Shown one piece after another: positions 21,105 through 31,619 of a stretch of 64,000 nt of DNA (position 1 is its first letter; every line of letters begins with the position of its first letter). This DNA is from Thraustochytrium sp. TN22. Its lineage: Eukaryota > Sar > Bigyra > Thraustochytrida > Thraustochytriidae. The notes under the pieces are model-generated. The model was not told where the DNA came from, ran no database searches, and saw only the letters and a list, made by a program, of their open reading frames with translations. Position numbers and translations under genes: made by a program. Location: positions 99,226 through 163,225 of the forward strand of contig JABLUY010000051.1 of NCBI GenBank assembly GCA_013306675.1, given 5' to 3'.

Positions 21105-24100
21105 TCACAGAGGATATGCCGCCGTAGGACTCGCGGTGGAGGGCTTGAAGCTGCCGGCGGGGCTGCTCAGTGGCAATCGTCTGATGCTGCCGTGCTTGCG
21201 GCGGCGGGCCGTGTTTCGCTGCATGTCCTCTCTGATGCGGCTGCTCGTCTCCTCGAAGCACGTGTTGAGGCCTTCTGGGGTCTGGGGCGAGAGGACGAAG
21301 ACGCGGTCAGTGTCGAGCAGAATCTGGCTTGAGCTCGGATTCGTGCTGACGAAGTTGCCGCAGGACGGGTTCTTTGGCAAAGCAGAGGTATTCTCGGGAC
21401 CATCGGGTCCACCACAAAGAGAGTCAATGTCTCTGAAGAGGCCCAGCGGCACCATGGCCATGTCGCAGGTAAAGTACTGGAAGAGGCTGCCATACTCGTC
21501 GCCAATGAACTCAGAAGGCACCCGAACTTGGTACAGGTTGGATTCCGGGAACTCGCCGAGAACGGAGACCAGCTCGGCCTTGAGCTCCTGCAAGAGCGGC
21601 GTGAGGCCGGCGGAGATAAGAAGCTGCAGGACTGCCATGAGGTGTGGGTTGTAGAAGCTCTGGCAAAGAAGGACATCGAGCGTGGAGGTGGGAAAGACTT
21701 GGCCTCCGGCCAGCGTGGAGAACATGCGTTCCTCTTGGCGCAGCTGCTGCATGAGCTGGCGCCCATTGAGCGCCTGGATGGCGTCCACGAGATCTGCGAT
21801 GGGCTCCGAGGGCGTCCGCGAGAGATGCATGTCGGTGTCGGAGACATCGTGGGCCAGCGCGCTTCTGGAGTCCTCCCTGTCTGCACGGGTGGCGCCTGGG
21901 CCGGCCCATAGCCCACTGAGGCTGTTCGAGCTGCAGGACAAGAGGCCGTGAGCTAGGAGCGGCCGGGTAAGCTCGTCCATGGGCTCGTCGTCGCCGAGGA
22001 GATGAAGGTTGTCGGAGTTAACGATCTCCACAATAATGCTGACGCTCGGGTTGATCTTCATGATGACCCGACGCGTCAGAATGGCTCCAGCATCGATGGT
22101 GGTCTGGGACTGAGACTCCGAGGAGGACCCAGAGCGCACATCCTTTGCGGAGATGACCGCCGTTCGTGCGTAAGCAATACCAGCACGCAGCAGGTCTTTC
22201 GCCTTGACGGGGCTGCCGCGTACGAAGAAGACCATGGGAAACTGGCTCAGTCGGCCCCAGACCGTGTTCGTGGGCGGCTCCTCGGCAAGCAGCACGATGG
22301 GGATGGCCTCGCGCAGGTACTTGTAGCGCAGAGTCTGCACAAAGCAGACGATGTTGTCCATGTTGCCAATGATGATGACATGGTTGCGGACACTTGGGAG
22401 CTCCGCAGCGAGGCTCGTCCCGACGCTGGCCTCGAAGAGGGCCACGGGCTTCGCTTCAAGATGATAGTGCGCCGCGTCTTCGACATCGCCCAGGGCTCCG
22501 CCAAGGCCAGCTTTGTCCGTGTCGGCGCCCTCTTCTTCGGCTGGGGGCGCTGTTGCGTTCAGATCCTTCCGCATCGCGGACCATAGGCCATTCTTCTTGA
22601 GCGTGGCTGGAGCGGAGCCTTTGCTGGTCGATGCACCATCTCTACTCAGACCATCATCGCCTATGATCTCGTCCTCCGAGGAGGGACGATCGGCGCGATC
22701 TTCCATCCCAGCGACGGATGAGTTCGAGACCATGTGGTCGAAACGGAGCCGGCCGCGAGAGGCAATGAGGCTCTTGATAATGCTTTGCTCGACAGCGGTT
22801 CCGCCAACGAGGTCCTCTGCGATGTTGAGCGACGCGTGACGCTCGTTCTCGGCGATCACAAAGGCGTGCACGTTGAACTCTTGCACTGCAGGGATTTTGA
22901 GCGTTCCGGGATTGAGAATGACCCGAGCCCGCTGCGAGTAGGGCGTGCGAACGTCCATGGCAAAGAGGATGATGCCAAGGTGCCTGTAGAGGATGTCGGC
23001 TGCCTCGACGAAGGGAACGCCGCTGAAGGCAGTGCCCATGGAGACACGGTAGATCTCGTAGCCCGCCCCGCGCTTGTAGTCGGAGATCCAGATAGGCTCT
23101 TGCGGTTTCGAGAATTGGCTGCGACGACCGCTCTCGCGGCGCAAACTCGCGTCTGGCGTGGCCTTGGGGTTCGGGTGGCGTGGAGCGACTCGGGTGTCCC
23201 GCTTGTTCATGTTGCCGGCTATGGTTGTGCGTTGGTCAAAGAGGTGGGCTGTGGCTTGGGCAAGGTCCTGCGCATTGCTGTCGGCGCCGGAAGGTCCGTC
23301 AGACTCCATTGAGCCCACCAGGTTGCTGAGCATGGTGACGAAGCCGGGGCAGAGGCAGGACTTGGCGAGGATGTCCATTTTGACCTGCTCGATGCTGATG
23401 ACCTGGTCGGTGAGGTGGCAGGGGAGACTTGCGCGGCTGATGTTGAAGAGGCTCTTGCTCTCTGGTCGGATGAACTGCACGCACACGAGAATATCGGAGC
23501 CGGCGTGGTGCATGACGAAGCGCTTTATGGATAGGGCCTTGAGGATAGCCACGGCGTCATCGTTGTGCGCGCTCATCGTAAACTTATTCGCGAGGATGAA
23601 GCAGGCGCTGGCTTGCTGCGCGCCGCTGCGATCAAGGTCCCGTGAGGAGAGTGGGGAGCCGTCCAGGTAGGTGGTTCGCGCGAGAAACTGCGGCGCGTCA
23701 AGAACTTGAAGGAGCTCCTTGCACGGCGTGCCGCGCTGCAAGAAGACAACGTGCAGCGAAGGGTTGCCGTGGTCTGGGTGGAAGAGCTCCTTGAGGAAGT
23801 CGCGCGCGCTCACCGCGTCTACATATCCAGTGACGACAACGTGGCACACGTGTGGCGAGACCACGTACCTCGCCCTGCGGTAAATGGTGGTGTTGCCGAT
23901 ATTCTTGAGGATGATGTTGGTCCAACGCGGGATGTACAGCAGCGTCAAGCAAATGATGCCCGTCACGAGCAATTTGCCCGGCACTGTCACCATGCTAATG
24001 TCACCGTAGCCCACGGTGGAGAAGGTGACGATGAGGAAGTACAGGATTTCGTGGTACGAGAGCTCACTCTTGTGCAGGGGCAGACGGAAGACATTCTCCA

Positions 24101-24980
24101 TGGAGAAAAGCACGGCCGCGACGTAGAGCAGGCCTGTGATGCCCTGTAGAACGACCAGGCCAATCTCCTTCTTTTGCTCCTTGTGCAGGTACATGAGCAA
24201 GCGGCGCATGCGCATGAGGCGGAAGATGCGCACATAGGAAATGCCCACATCAGTGAGGATACCGAGCCAAGGTTGCGAAAGGCGATCCACGAGGGAGTCT
24301 GAGCTCGCGAGGAAGGTCGCAAAGGACGGCAAGATGGTGACGAGGTCCAGCACCGACTGGGTCGAAAAGAACTGATCGCAACGCGAGTCCGCAATGAAGA
24401 TACGGAGAAGAAAGTCGGCGGAGAAGAACCCGCACACGCCCAGGTCCAGCATGGTGAGGTAAGCCGACGAAGGTAGATACATGGCAGCCACGACGACGAG
24501 CACAGAGAGCACTGAGCAGACACCGTTGAGGAGGTCCAGTGCGTAGCCCAAATTGGTCGTCGCCAAATAGACACGCACGCGCTTGCGCACGCTGTCGCGC
24601 TCCATGGTCTCCAGGACCTCCATGCTGCTCATCTTGAGCTTCATGCTGCCCTCGGAATTCTTGGAGTGCACGCTGAACTGGCTCGACATTTGCCGCTGTG
24701 CGCGCAAGGCGCCCAGGAGGTTATTGTCCGAGGCCGCTGGGAGCATGACACGCGCGGTTCCGTCACGGTGTCTGGAGGACACCTCCTGCTGGTTGTCGGC
24801 TAAGTCCGCGGCCTGCGCGTATGTGGACACTCGGCGGCGCTTCACGACTGCTCCGCTCTGCCGCCCGAGGGCTTCCGAGCGCCGGGTCGGGCTCTGTGGC
24901 CCGAGCACTGCATTGTGAAGGATCTGCACGACGCTCGCCCGCTCGCTGCCGCGCGAGGCGCTTTCGAAGCTCCGCGACAT
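21105..24980 (-). CDS. Slo/BK-type potassium channel alpha subunit
   Basis: 1291 residues from the first ATG (24980); the frame is open further upstream but has no earlier ATG. Hydrophobic segments fit S1-S6, starting near residue 130. The S4-like segment (VRIFRLMRMRRLL) has several basic residues. The pore has the selectivity filter TVGYGD near residue 320. Two cytosolic RCK modules follow: the first begins at about SPHVCHVVVTGYVD, the second at about RNHVIIIGNMDNIVCF. The C-terminal part (SFYNPHLMAVLQLLISAG, then TPLLQELKAE and YGSLFQYFTCDM) matches the region after the calcium bowl in Slo channels. The Asp-rich calcium bowl itself is not seen at the expected place. It should be a plasma-membrane or organelle K+ channel gated by voltage and/or cytosolic ligand. 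Confidence 0.9.
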   Translation of the reverse strand: MSRSFESASRGSERASVVQILHNAVLGPQSPTRRSEALGRQSGAVVKRRRVSTYAQAADLADNQQEVSSRHRDGTARVMLPAASDNNLLGALRAQRQMSSQFSVHSKNSEGSMKLKMSSMEVLETMERDSVRKRVRVYLATTNLGYALDLLNGVCSVLSVLVVVAAMYLPSSAYLTMLDLGVCGFFSADFLLRIFIADSRCDQFFSTQSVLDLVTILPSFATFLASSDSLVDRLSQPWLGILTDVGISYVRIFRLMRMRRLLMYLHKEQKKEIGLVVLQGITGLLYVAAVLFSMENVFRLPLHKSELSYHEILYFLIVTFSTVGYGDISMVTVPGKLLVTGIICLTLLYIPRWTNIILKNIGNTTIYRRARYVVSPHVCHVVVTGYVDAVSARDFLKELFHPDHGNPSLHVVFLQRGTPCKELLQVLDAPQFLARTTYLDGSPLSSRDLDRSGAQQASACFILANKFTMSAHNDDAVAILKALSIKRFVMHHAGSDILVCVQFIRPESKSLFNISRASLPCHLTDQVISIEQVKMDILAKSCLCPGFVTMLSNLVGSMESDGPSGADSNAQDLAQATAHLFDQRTTIAGNMNKRDTRVAPRHPNPKATPDASLRRESGRRSQFSKPQEPIWISDYKRGAGYEIYRVSMGTAFSGVPFVEAADILYRHLGIILFAMDVRTPYSQRARVILNPGTLKIPAVQEFNVHAFVIAENERHASLNIAEDLVGGTAVEQSIIKSLIASRGRLRFDHMVSNSSVAGMEDRADRPSSEDEIIGDDGLSRDGASTSKGSAPATLKKNGLWSAMRKDLNATAPPAEEEGADTDKAGLGGALGDVEDAAHYHLEAKPVALFEASVGTSLAAELPSVRNHVIIIGNMDNIVCFVQTLRYKYLREAIPIVLLAEEPPTNTVWGRLSQFPMVFFVRGSPVKAKDLLRAGIAYARTAVISAKDVRSGSSSESQSQTTIDAGAILTRRVIMKINPSVSIIVEIVNSDNLHLLGDDEPMDELTRPLLAHGLLSCSSNSLSGLWAGPGATRADREDSRSALAHDVSDTDMHLSRTPSEPIADLVDAIQALNGRQLMQQLRQEERMFSTLAGGQVFPTSTLDVLLCQSFYNPHLMAVLQLLISAGLTPLLQELKAELVSVLGEFPESNLYQVRVPSEFIGDEYGSLFQYFTCDMAMVPLGLFRDIDSLCGGPDGPENTSALPKNPSCGNFVSTNPSSSQILLDTDRVFVLSPQTPEGLNTCFEETSSRIREDMQRNTARRRKHGSIRRLPLSSPAGSFKPSTASPTAAYPL

Positions 24981-27045
24981 GAGACGGGAAGAGCACAGGT
25001 GCTCACGACGGCAGGAGGCACGCAAGCTGGCCGCCACGCAGGCTGGCCGCCAACTAGCCAAGCCACCGCGGTCTGCCTCCGCAGGCCACGCAGCCGGCAG
25101 CCGACGCCGGCCAGCAGCCAGGCAGCGGCCGCGGCGACAGCCGCGCGCTGCGGCCCTGCGCTGCTCAGTTACTTTGCTCAAGCTGTTGAGGAGGCCTCGC
25201 GAGGCCGCAGCAAGACTCGCGAACCGTGTGTAGCGACGTCCGCGCGTACGCACCTCCTTCCAAGGTTGACGCGGCACCAGGCACCTTCAAGTTGACAACC
25301 GACCGGGAGCGGTGCAAGGCTCAAGCCTGGTATTTCTTGCGCGGCGAAGCATCTCATGTCAATCAATCAGCTTTTTTTTTGTGGGCGTGAAAACGAAGGA
25401 AGCAGCTGGCTGCAGAAGTGAACGACAAAGCAAGCTCCGTTTGCGTAGAGCCAGGAGCATATTCGCCCTCGCGTGCAGCATCTTCAAGGTGCAGCGAAGC
25501 GCCGAGGCGGCCACGTTCATCCACTCCGGAGGTACCGGCCTCAAACCGATGCAAGCCAGCGAGTACACTGCAGTGCCAATGGCGCTACCGGACAAACGGG
25601 ACGGCTCACGCCAGTCCCGGCGCGCCATAATTTCTGTTTGTGAGAAGCACGAAACCGTCTGCCCGCGGCATGGCGTCACCACCCACTGTGGCACATCTAC
25701 GACGAATGCCATGCCAGCGAGGAGAGCAGCCGGGCAGCAGCCGGGGCCGTCGTCAGGTTCCGCGTGCTATGCTTCCGGCCGGTGCCTCGGCTCCAGCATT
25801 GCCGACCTGCAACGTCATTGCGAGCTCATGCGGCGGCAGGCACTGATGTGAGTCAACCAACAGGTGCCGCCGCTCAAGCCACTTGCTGGCGCGCAATGAA
25901 GATGACTCGGACTTGGAGTGCGACGTCAGTTGCGAGTACCGGTGGTCCCCCGCTGCAGGGGAGCGCGAGCGTCGCGGGCTCCGTGACCTCGAACTGTCCG
26001 GGACCCTTGCTCTAGCGCTTCTCCTATTTGTAAGTTAGTACCCGCCACCAGCTCGCCAAGCTGACCGCCCGGGGCGCCCCGCCCGGCGGCGCCCGCTGCC
26101 TGCCTGCCTCGGCCCTCGGCCAAGCTTTCGCTCAAGCTCGGCATCACCGCTCCGACGCGACGCAACGCAACGCAGGCAGGCGACTGAGCGTGCGGCGCCC
26201 GTGACTGGCAGACGACAGTCCTGTGATGGCGCCGGGCTGACTTGCAGCGCTGACCTCTGCCAGCGCTCGGCTCATGATGAGCCCAGCTTCGTACTATGCG
26301 AGCGGCGGACAGTGGCGTCGACCTGGCTGGCGTCGAGCAACGAACCAAGCTCGACCGAGCTGCCGCGCTGGCCAGCAGGCACTTGCTCTCCGTTACTCTC
26401 TCTCCACTTGCCATGGTTGTTGCTCGCAGCTCATCCGCGTCTGGCTCACTGTCAGCGATCAGGTTTGCTTGCTCGCCTAGTGCTGCCCATGGCTGGCTTT
26501 CGTTCACGCTTTTGCTTTTGCATTTGCTTTTGCACTTGCTTTTGCATTTGCTTGTGCGTTTGCATTTGCATTTGCTTTTGCATTTGCATTTGCTCTTGCT
26601 CTTGCTTGGTTTTCAAGTTGCTTGGTCTGGCCTCGGCGCTCCCGCGCAGAACCGGCCAAGCCCAAGCCCAGACCCAGTCCTCCTCGCCGCTCCTCGGCGC
26701 GCGCGCCAGGCGACGCCGCGCGGGGCAGGCGAGGCGGGCGGGCGAGCCGCCGCGAGAGCGAGCCCGCGGCCGCCGCGAGAGCGAGCGCGGAGAGCGAGAA
26801 GGTGGGGCGGGCCCGGCGGGGCGCGGGGCGCCGCGCAGGTCCCGGCGCGGCCGCGGCGGACGGCCGACCCCTGGCGCCCGGCAGCCCGCGCGCGAGGTCC
26901 GGCGGGGCGGCGGCAGGCAGACGCGGCGGCAAAGCGCGGCGCGGGCGGCGCTGCTGGCCGGCGGCCGCGGCCGGCGAGCGCGCGAGCGCGAAAGCGCGAG
27001 CGAGCGCGCGAGTCGAGCGGCCGGCGAGGCGGCGAGGCAGGCGGC
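24981..27045. other. long intergenic region with TTTGC microsatellite
   Basis: This is the divergent upstream region of the K+ channel (minus) and the polyQ protein at 27046 (plus). The first 297 bp stay open in the channel frame but encode Arg/Ala-rich sequence with no ATG. The middle (25300-26480) has lower GC and no supported gene. The last 400 bp are very GC-rich (GCGAGCGCG-type) and lead into the next start. Confidence 0.5.
26505..26622 (+). repeat. degenerate (TTTGCA/TTTTGC)n microsatellite
   Basis: About 118 bp built from variants of CTTTTGCATTTG repeated many times, with interruptions such as CTTGTGCG and GCTCTTGC. It lies 420-540 bp upstream of the start at 27046. In one frame it would read as Leu/His repeats, which is why I do not extend the downstream gene through it. 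Confidence 0.85.
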
Positions 27046-28038
27046 ATGACCGGGCGCGGCAACGCCTCGGAGGCGGCGGCGCAGAGGGCCGCGCGCGCGC
27101 GCAGCGTGGACCTGCGCAGCGCGCGGAACAACGAGGTCGCGGTACTGCTCAAGGTGCTTGGCGGCCCCGCGGAGCAACCCGCGCTCGAGGCCGGGGCGCT
27201 GCGGCGCAGAGCGTCGCTGGGCGAGCTCTGGCACGACGTGGCGGCGCGCAGCGACGTGCTGCAGCAGCGCGGCGGGCCCGTGGCCGACTTGCTCCACGCG
27301 CAGACGGCGGCCGAGAATGTGCGCTTCGCGGTCTGCCTGCAATCCGTGCTGCAAAAGGACGCGCGCCGTGTCAAGTACTGCGCTGCGCCGCGCACGCGCC
27401 GGCCTGCGTCCTGCTCGCTGCCCGCCACGGCGCTGCGCTCCGCAGCCGAGGCCGAGGCCGGGGCCGACGCCGCGCCGCCCACGCCACCGCGCGCCGCGCG
27501 TCGCCGCGCCGCGACGGAGGTCCCGGACGAGAACTCGTCGCGCGCCAACCCGAGCACGCTCAAGCCGCTCGTGCCCACTGTGCACAAGCCGCCGAACTCG
27601 ACCGCAAATGGTCCAGCGCAGGGCGACAAGGACGGAGTCGTGGACGACGAGTCGGACCAAGATGAGCGCGTGGACGTAGCACAGCTCGTGCTACCGCCGC
27701 GCCCGCGCCAGCGTCACTCCGTACCGGCCCCGCTACGCCCCATCAACAGCGACGACGCCATCCGCAGCATCCCGGCCAGCGACTCGAGCCCCGAGCAGCA
27801 ACAGCAGCAGCAGCAGCAGCAGCGCCACCCGCTAGGGCCGCGCCGCGAAAGCGATCCGCACTTGCTCCGGCAAAGCATTCAGCTCTGCTCGCTCATGCAG
27901 CACGATCGCCGCCGCGTTTCCCTCACGCGGCCGTCCACAGCCTCCTCCAGGGCGTCCACTGGGTCCGCGTCCACCATCGCAAGCGCCTGCTCCACGGACA
28001 CGCTCTACATGCGCCGTCAGTTGGCCATGTCCAGCTAA
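27046..28038 (+). CDS. unknown basic protein with polyQ tract
   Basis: 330 residues from an ATG at 27046. Upstream in-frame ATGs exist (26296, 26413) but would translate the TTTGC microsatellite and an Arg/Ala-rich stretch. Residues about 20-110 look most structured, with an alternating helical pattern (NNEVAVLLKVLGG, LGELWHDVAARSDVLQQ, AENVRFAVCLQSVLQ). The rest is Pro/Ser/Arg-rich and probably disordered, with a run of about nine Gln near residue 251-259. The tail has Arg-Arg-x-Ser sites (RRRVSLTRPS) that fit basophilic kinase targets. I do not recognise the family. Confidence 0.6.
   Translation: MTGRGNASEAAAQRAARARSVDLRSARNNEVAVLLKVLGGPAEQPALEAGALRRRASLGELWHDVAARSDVLQQRGGPVADLLHAQTAAENVRFAVCLQSVLQKDARRVKYCAAPRTRRPASCSLPATALRSAAEAEAGADAAPPTPPRAARRRAATEVPDENSSRANPSTLKPLVPTVHKPPNSTANGPAQGDKDGVVDDESDQDERVDVAQLVLPPRPRQRHSVPAPLRPINSDDAIRSIPASDSSPEQQQQQQQQQRHPLGPRRESDPHLLRQSIQLCSLMQHDRRRVSLTRPSTASSRASTGSASTIASACSTDTLYMRRQLAMSS
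27796..27822 (+). repeat. (CAG)n read as polyQ
   Basis: A CAG tract with one CAA, encoding nine Gln in the unknown basic protein at 27046-28038. Confidence 0.9.
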
Positions 28039-28187
28039 TCGACCAAGACACTCACTCGCCACAACCCAACCCCAAACCCACCACCACCATCCCGGGCTCA
28101 ACCCACCTTGCGCCCTTGCTCATGTGCACATGACTGGATCATAGGAAACGAACACACACAGCACTTACTACCATAGATAGGAGAAGG

Positions 28188-28307
28188 GCTTACCGCATGT
28201 CCGCGACGAGGCGCTCGAAGCGAGCCACCTCGACCGCCTCACGCCGCGCAGCCAGCTGCTCCTCGAGCTTACCGCATGTCCGCGACGAGGCGCTCAAAGC
28301 GAGCCAC
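28188..28307. repeat. chimeric duplicate of the LRR coiled-coil gene's 3' end
   Basis: 28188-28228 matches 28267-28307 (the last codons and stop of the minus-strand gene) over 41 bp with one mismatch. It is followed directly by 28229-28266, which matches coding sequence at about 28419-28455 with a few mismatches. The duplicated module therefore joins two pieces of the same gene that are normally about 110 bp apart, and sits just beyond the stop codon. Confidence 0.8.
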
Positions 28308-31300
28308 GTTTCGCGCGTTCTTGGCCCGCTCTTGCTCGAGCGCGCGGCCCAAGACTTGCACCTCGCGTCTGCGCTCAGCTAATTCGCGCTGCGCGGTCTC
28401 CAGCGCCTGGCGAGCCTCCTCGACCGCCTCGCGCCGCGCAGCCAGCTCCTCCTGCAGCGTCATTCGCTGCGCGTCCGCCGCCTGGTGGCGCTCCTCGAGA
28501 CGCCCCTGCGCCTCACGGAGCTCGGCGGCCTCGGCCTCCGCGCGACGAACGGCCTCCTGCAGGGCTTTTTCGCGCCGGCCCTGCTCGACAAGCTTCGCGT
28601 CGCGCCGCTGCACGAGGTCGCGAAAGCCCTCCATCTCCTCCGCCGCTGTGGCCAGGGCGCGCGTCTTGCGCTCCAGCTCCTGCTTGAGCGCCGCTGCATC
28701 CTCCGTCTCCCTCGCGGCCTCCTCGTAGCTCTCGATGATGCCCTCCTGTTCCTCGATCGTGTCCCTGGCCGCACGCAGGTCCGTCTCCAGCTCCAGGGAA
28801 CGCGCCTCGGCCTCCTCCAATGCACGCGCGACACGGACGCTCTCCGCGGCGTCCCGGTGCAACGCCTCGAGGGACTCATTCTGGTCACGGAGCATCGTCT
28901 CCTTCACCTTGAGAGCGGCGCGCGCCTCGTCCAGGTCACGGGCAAGGCGCTCCTGCTCCACCCTCGCGGCAGCCGCCACGCGCCGCGCCTCCTCCTGTGC
29001 CTGGTCGGCACGGGCGTCTGCGCGGAGCGCGTCAGCGCGCGCTTCATCCAGTTCCCGCACGCGGCGCTCCAGAGCGCGCGTCTCGAGTTTCAGGGAGCCA
29101 ACCTCCTCGGCGCGCTTGGCGTCCGCCTGCGCGAGCCGCTCGCGCGTCTCGGCGAGCTCCTGGTCGCGCTCGCGCATTGCGCGTGCGAGCCGGCCGAGTC
29201 GATCCTTTTGCTCTCGCACGACGCGCAAGGCGCCCTGGAGGTCCAGGCAGGTGCGCTGCAGACGCAGGTCCTTCTCGCGGTTCGCCTCCTTCTCGGCGGC
29301 CAGCGCCGCCTGCAGAGCATCCCGCTGCCGCGCGGTGTCATGGTATTGCTGCTCGCTTGCGGTCAAGCGCGCGCCCAGACCCTCAAGCTCCTGCTTGCTG
29401 GTTTCACGCGACTCGCGCAGCGCCTCGCGGGCGTCGGTGAGCTCGCTGCGGAGCTGCTGCGCCTCGCTGAGCACCACGCCCACGCGCTGCTCGAGCGCCT
29501 GCGCCTCGGCAGCACGGTCACGGGCCTGCGCGTCGGCGTCCTCGCGACGCGCCATCGCAAGCGCCATCTTAGCTGCTAGCTCGTCCGCGCGCGAGGCGAG
29601 CTGCGCTTGCGTCAAGCTCGCAGCCTCCTGGAACCGCTCGAGTCGCGCCTGCATCTGTCGCCTAGCGCCAAGTGCAGCTTCGAGCCGCTCTCCAAGTGCA
29701 GCGCGCTCCAGGTCCGCGGCTGCGAGGGCCTCGCGGTTGGCCTGCAGCTCAGCGCGCAGAGCCTCGGCCTCCTGTCGCGCGCTCTGGGCGGCCGCCGCCG
29801 AGTCTGCGTCCCGCTCGGCGCGCGCTTGCTCGGACTGCGTCTGATACTGCGTCAGCTTGGCCTCCATCTCGGCCACCACGCGACGGCACGCCTCGGCCGA
29901 GGAGGCCTCTAGCTTCTCCACGCGCGACCGCCACGCATCCGTTTCCTGGCTCTCCAGCCGCCGCCGCAGCGCCGAAAGCTCCGTCAGGAGGAGCGCCTCC
30001 GCGCTGCTCGGCACGGCCGACGTCGGCGGCGGTGCTCGTGCCTCCAGCGGCGGTACAGGCACCTCTTTTCCTGTGGGCGGCGCCTCAGGGGGCACCTCCT
30101 CCAGGTGCGCATCCTCCGGCTGCGCAGGCTCGACGGTGTGGTCCACCAGTTCGGGCTCAGTCAGGACGCCCTGGTCCTGGTGCTCCACCTCCTCGGTCTG
30201 GACGGCCGCGGCCTGCACGTCAGTATCCCGCCGCGGCGCCGGAGCCTCAGCGCGGTCTGCCCTGCTGCGCCGCAAGAGCACCAGCGTCTCGACGAAGTGC
30301 CCGATCGTCAGACTGGCCCCGGCGCCTTGGTCCCGAAGCTGGGCAACCTGCTCCAAGGACGCACGGACTCTGGCGGCGCGCAGGAGGTCGCGAAAGTCCT
30401 CATCCTCCAGGCTCACGCTCCTAGCCAGTACGGCGTCCCCACTCCACTCTCGCAAAACATCCGAGGGCCGCCGCGGCGGTTCCGAGGCGGACGCAGCCCA
30501 CGCCTCCAGTACGAGGTCCTGCTGCGGCTCGCTGAGCACGCGCTGGCGCAGTATGCGCGTGTGCACGATACGCCTCTCGTTCCAGGGGTTGCTGCCGCTG
30601 CTGACGTCACTCGCGCTGCGGCCACGCTCTTGTGCCTCCAAGCGGCGCAGGAACCGCTCTGCCGCGCGCTCGAAGCGCGGGAGCCGCAGGGCTTCTGGCG
30701 ATGGCGAAGGCGGCTGCAAAGGTGGAGGAGGGGGAGGTGTTGTTGGCGCCGGCGAGAGCTCCGGCCGAGGCGAATCATTCTTGTCCTGGCCGGCGACGAG
30801 GTCGAGCGAAAAGAAGTCGCCGAGGTCGAACACTTTAACCTGTGGTAGGAGGGCGCGGAGGTCGGCCTCTAGCGTGTGTGGGTCTGAAGCGGACGCGACG
30901 AACGGGTTGTCGCTCAGGTGGAGCTCAGTGAGTGCCTCGCAGGCGCGCAGCGGCGCGAGCGCCTCAAGAGAGGCGAGACGGTTCTGGCGAAGGTTGAGCG
31001 ACTCGAGGCAGCTCAGGACGCTGAGGCCCTCGACGCAGTCGACGGCATTGTAGGAGACATCGAGCTCGCGGAGCCCGGGCAGCGGCGGAAGGCAACCCGC
31101 TGGCAGGCCGGTCAGCAGGTTGGATGCGAGGCTGAGCGCCTCAAGGCGCTGCATGCCAGCCAGATCCGAGGCCAGCAGGCCGCGGACGTCATTGGATGCC
31201 ATGTTGAGCCTGCGCAGCGCGTAAAAGGCATCCGCGAGGCCTCCAAGCGCCCGCAGCTGATTGCCCTGCAGATTCAGCGTCTCCACCTGCGCCGCCTCGG

Positions 31301-31619
31301 CGAGCTCCTCGTCCGAGAAGTTCTCCTCCACGCTGCCGCGCAAGCCGCAGTTGATCAGGCTCCAGTGCGCGCCTCGCGCGCGCCTGCCCGTGTCCTCGCG
31401 CGCGGGGCTTGCGGCGTCGGCGTCGGCGTCGGCGGCGGCGGTTGTCGCCGCGGGCGGGCCGTCGCGTTCAAAATCGTCATCCCGGAACTCGAGGCCGCGC
31501 CGCGCCGCCTCTTCGCGCCGGCCGCGCGCTGCCGCCGCCGGCTCCGGGCCGGGGCCCGCGGGCCGCGCCCGCCGCCGCGCGCCGCCCGGCCGCCCGGCCG
31601 CGCCGTCCTGCCCGGGCAT
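28269..31619 (-). CDS. leucine-rich-repeat plus coiled-coil protein
   Basis: 1116 residues from the first ATG (31619); the frame is open upstream without an ATG. The first 90 residues are Arg/Ala/Pro-rich. Residues about 95-265 form six or so leucine-rich repeats of the SDS22-like type (VETLNLQGNQL, LRRLNMASNDV, LEALSLASNLL, LRELDVSYNAV, LESLNLRQNRL, LTELHLSDNPF) with a cap (LPQVKVFDL). A Pro-rich linker and a helical domain (about 300-470) follow, then a coiled coil of about 550 residues rich in Glu/Arg/Ala to the C-terminus. This layout is shared with LRRCC1-like and other centriolar or axonemal proteins, so a cytoskeletal role is plausible, but orthology is not established. Confidence 0.85.
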   Translation of the reverse strand: MPGQDGAAGRPGGARRRARPAGPGPEPAAAARGRREEAARRGLEFRDDDFERDGPPAATTAAADADADAASPAREDTGRRARGAHWSLINCGLRGSVEENFSDEELAEAAQVETLNLQGNQLRALGGLADAFYALRRLNMASNDVRGLLASDLAGMQRLEALSLASNLLTGLPAGCLPPLPGLRELDVSYNAVDCVEGLSVLSCLESLNLRQNRLASLEALAPLRACEALTELHLSDNPFVASASDPHTLEADLRALLPQVKVFDLGDFFSLDLVAGQDKNDSPRPELSPAPTTPPPPPPLQPPSPSPEALRLPRFERAAERFLRRLEAQERGRSASDVSSGSNPWNERRIVHTRILRQRVLSEPQQDLVLEAWAASASEPPRRPSDVLREWSGDAVLARSVSLEDEDFRDLLRAARVRASLEQVAQLRDQGAGASLTIGHFVETLVLLRRSRADRAEAPAPRRDTDVQAAAVQTEEVEHQDQGVLTEPELVDHTVEPAQPEDAHLEEVPPEAPPTGKEVPVPPLEARAPPPTSAVPSSAEALLLTELSALRRRLESQETDAWRSRVEKLEASSAEACRRVVAEMEAKLTQYQTQSEQARAERDADSAAAAQSARQEAEALRAELQANREALAAADLERAALGERLEAALGARRQMQARLERFQEAASLTQAQLASRADELAAKMALAMARREDADAQARDRAAEAQALEQRVGVVLSEAQQLRSELTDAREALRESRETSKQELEGLGARLTASEQQYHDTARQRDALQAALAAEKEANREKDLRLQRTCLDLQGALRVVREQKDRLGRLARAMRERDQELAETRERLAQADAKRAEEVGSLKLETRALERRVRELDEARADALRADARADQAQEEARRVAAAARVEQERLARDLDEARAALKVKETMLRDQNESLEALHRDAAESVRVARALEEAEARSLELETDLRAARDTIEEQEGIIESYEEAARETEDAAALKQELERKTRALATAAEEMEGFRDLVQRRDAKLVEQGRREKALQEAVRRAEAEAAELREAQGRLEERHQAADAQRMTLQEELAARREAVEEARQALETAQRELAERRREVQVLGRALEQERAKNARNVARFERLVADMR

